A stretch of 11,471 nucleotides of DNA, from the NCBI GenBank assembly GCA_017935805.1, contig JAGBGV010000244.1:1-11471 (forward strand), read 5' to 3'. The position numbers and the translations under genes were made by a program. The notes beneath the pieces were generated by a model. That model was not told the origin of the DNA. It saw only the letters and a program-made list of their open reading frames with translations, and made no database searches. How positions within the stretch are numbered: position 1 is the first letter of the stretch; each line of letters begins with the position of its first letter. Source of the stretch: Clostridia bacterium (lineage in GTDB: Bacteria; Bacillota_A; Clostridia; Oscillospirales; CAG-272). Positions 9,843-11,471 of the stretch are shown here, piece by piece.

Positions 9843-11471
9843 TTACTCCGTTTCTCTTCTTTGCTCAAGAAGCCAATGGAGGAGCTCATAGTTGTTGTAC
9901 TTGCTGATGTACGACGCGCCCATGTTGCCGTGGCTTCCGCCGCCCTCTTCGGTGTAGTTGAAATTCTCTGCATCTACACTTTCAAAGGCTTCGACAAGTA
10001 ATCTGCACTGCTCAACGTCGATTATTTCATCAGCTGCGCTGAAAATGTAGTGGATCGGAATATCAAGAACTTCTGTATCAAACACGACAGGAACCTCGTT
10101 GCCGTCTTCGTAATAAATGACAGATATGCTTGAGTATACAGGGTCATCTACTTCGTAGAAATCAGCAATACCGCCGGCATAAGCGCAGGGAACAGCAGCA
10201 GATACCTTCTCGGGATAACGTGTGAGCAGATTCCAAGTGCCGCATCCGCCCATTGAGAAGCCTGTTACATACTGACGGCTCTTGTCGGTGCTGTAATAGG
10301 CATTCACGAAGTCGAGAAGCTCTGCTACAGCGTCAATATTTTCGGCAAGCCACCATCCGTCAGGAGGGCACTGTGGAGCAAACACGATACAGTCGTAGAC
10401 AGGACTGTTCTCGTCACCGAAGAATTTCTCAACGTCTCCCATCTGTGCCTTGTTGTCCTTGCCCTGTGATCCGTTTGCGTGAAGGATCAGAAGAACGGGA
10501 TACTCTTTAGTTGCATCATAATCTGAAGGGAGATACAGTCTGTAGGGAAGGATAACACCGTTCTGCGCCCAGAAGGTGTAGTATCCGAAATCATCAGTCT
10601 TTACTGTTTTGCGAGCGCTTTCGGCTGCTTCTTTTGTGAGGACAGAGCGATAAGCCACAATTCCGTCTGCAGCGTTTGCGTATTCCTCGGGAAGAGCTAC
10701 GGTATCCGTATCTGACCAACGGGTTGTAGTCAGCTTTAGCGGAATAACAGTGTCGTTATTGCCGACTGATGCGATACCGGAGATGTGGGATGCTTCGTAA
10801 TGAAGAATGTCGCCGTTCTCATCGAAAAGAATGTAGTCGGCAATATAGTAAAGCGGTTCGGTGTGTGTGTTTACATGAGAAAACGGTGCGTAAACTGCAG
10901 CATACTCCTTACCTAAGTTTTCAGCGCTGTGTGAGGTGGGATCGATCCAATTCTTTGTGCTTGAGTCCATGAGGAACTGTACCGGTGTGCCGCCGTCCGT
11001 CAGGTACTTTGTTACAGAATCCTCACAGGGAGCAGAGATCGACAGGGTGCAGTTGTATGATTCAAAGGAGAAATCGGGATCATATATATAGTAGTTGTCC
11101 CATCCTGCGCCGAAATCGGGATATGTGTCTCGCAGACCTTCGATAGTGTCACCGTTTTTATCGGTGTACTTGATAGTCAGACGCATGGAGTAGTCTGTGT
11201 CGGTGGTGTTTGTTACGTGAATAACAAGGATGTCATTGCTGTTATATGTGTACTTGCGTGTCTGGAGCACGAAGCCGACTGTGCAGTTCGGATCGTTTTT
11301 GTCCTCGGGAATGAACTTTTCAAAGTCGTATTCCTTGATAGGACCTGCCGCTGCTGTTGATACTAAGGGATCTTCAGGCGCCTCAGTTTCAGGAGCGTCA
11401 GTCTCAGGAGCATCGGTCTCGGGAGCGTCAGTCTCGGGAGCGTCGGTCTCAGGAGCATCGGTCTCAGGAGC
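9843..11471 (-). CDS. Extracellular COG4099/CE1-like hydrolase with intact catalytic triad (5' partial)
   Basis: The frame is open to the right edge, where it is still in a P-E-T-D-A linker; 542 residues are visible. A GTG at 11270 lies inside the protein and is not taken as the start. After the linker (about residues 1-33) comes a region of about 240 residues rich in beta-type sequence (I-L-V-I-H-V-T-N-T-T-D-T-D-Y and similar), not recognised. The hydrolase domain then fills about 295-542. It has L-I-L-H-A-N-G-S-Q-G-K-D-N (oxyanion region), F-A-P-Q-C-P-P-D-G-W-W and the nucleophile motif G-F-S-M-G-G (Ser codon 10254-10256). The probable acid lies in F-S-A-A-D-E (codon 10029-10031) and the His in G-G-S-H-G-N (codon 9930-9932). 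Such enzymes are esterases or predicted peptidases; the substrate, perhaps a plant polysaccharide ester, is unknown. The next gene starts 64 bases on, probably in the same transcript. Confidence 0.88.
   Translation of the reverse strand, partial: APETDAPETDAPETDAPETDAPETDAPETEAPEDPLVSTAAAGPIKEYDFEKFIPEDKNDPNCTVGFVLQTRKYTYNSNDILVIHVTNTTDTDYSMRLTIKYTDKNGDTIEGLRDTYPDFGAGWDNYYIYDPDFSFESYNCTLSISAPCEDSVTKYLTDGGTPVQFLMDSSTKNWIDPTSHSAENLGKEYAAVYAPFSHVNTHTEPLYYIADYILFDENGDILHYEASHISGIASVGNNDTVIPLKLTTTRWSDTDTVALPEEYANAADGIVAYRSVLTKEAAESARKTVKTDDFGYYTFWAQNGVILPYRLYLPSDYDATKEYPVLLILHANGSQGKDNKAQMGDVEKFFGDENSPVYDCIVFAPQCPPDGWWLAENIDAVAELLDFVNAYYSTDKSRQYVTGFSMGGCGTWNLLTRYPEKVSAAVPCAYAGGIADFYEVDDPVYSSISVIYYEDGNEVPVVFDTEVLDIPIHYIFSAADEIIDVEQCRLLVEAFESVDAENFNYTEEGGGSHGNMGASYISKYNNYELLHWLLEQRRETE
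11373..11471 (-). repeat. 15-base tandem repeat array running off the right edge
   Basis: Six A-P-E-T units plus A-P-E-D are visible in the third hydrolase gene before the window ends. It is the same repeat as in the other two genes, so the full length is unknown. Confidence 0.9.

Noticed and set aside
9843..11270. GTG at 11270 as the true start of the third hydrolase gene
   Set aside because: The frame continues upstream without a stop into a P-E-T-D-A linker that runs off the window edge, and no ribosome site or signal peptide is near 11270.

Overview
The window looks like a low/moderate-GC Bacillota genome, most likely a gut- or rumen-type member of the Clostridia (Oscillospirales/Ruminococcaceae-like). 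The grounds are the phage module type, the glutamine synthetase subgroup, the BlaI/M56 pair and Pro-Glu-Thr-Asp surface linkers. This placement is inferred from protein style, not from a marker gene.

Layout. (1) Bases 1-2446, + strand: the late end of a prophage. It runs from a collagen-like tail/baseplate protein (cut by the left edge), through a BspA-like tail-associated protein, a 57-aa conserved-type phage protein and a one-TM coiled-coil protein, to an M23 endolysin with a C-terminal SLH-like segment and an r1t-type holin. Genes overlap or nearly touch, and the module closes with a hairpin at 2470-2511. (2) Bases 2512-2686: a tRNA-Gly(CCC) driven by a perfect-consensus promoter whose spacer holds a 12-bp palindrome, then a bidirectional terminator. 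The prophage/host boundary probably lies here. (3) Bases 2693-4193, - strand: glnA with its own promoter. (4) Bases 4201-5075: a heptamer repeat, a terminator hairpin, a small YcxB-like membrane protein and a hairpin-rich gap of about 250 nt. (5) Bases 5076-11471, - strand: a cluster of three paralogous alpha/beta-hydrolase (COG4099/CE1-like) proteins carrying long acidic P-E-T-D-A pentapeptide linkers, plus a BlaI-type repressor.

The most interesting part is region 5. A BlaI/MecI-family repressor is translationally linked to a BlaR1-type M56 membrane protease. The extracellular sensor of that protease is not the usual beta-lactamase-like domain: it is an esterase-fold domain on a 26-unit P-E-T-D-A stalk. 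The domain has lost the Ser, Asp and His of its catalytic triad. Next to it are a lipoprotein with an equally dead copy and a third protein (open at the right edge) with the triad intact. I infer a ligand-sensing pathway: the dead esterase domain outside the cell binds a substrate- or product-like molecule, the M56 domain is activated and inactivates BlaI, and BlaI releases its own operon and possibly other genes. A BlaI-type dyad (TGTA/TACA half sites) overlaps the predicted start of the blaI transcript, and a second one of the same form lies between the sensor gene and the YcxB-like gene. The lipoprotein gene is separated from blaI by a strong terminator, so the sensor-repressor pair is its own transcription unit.
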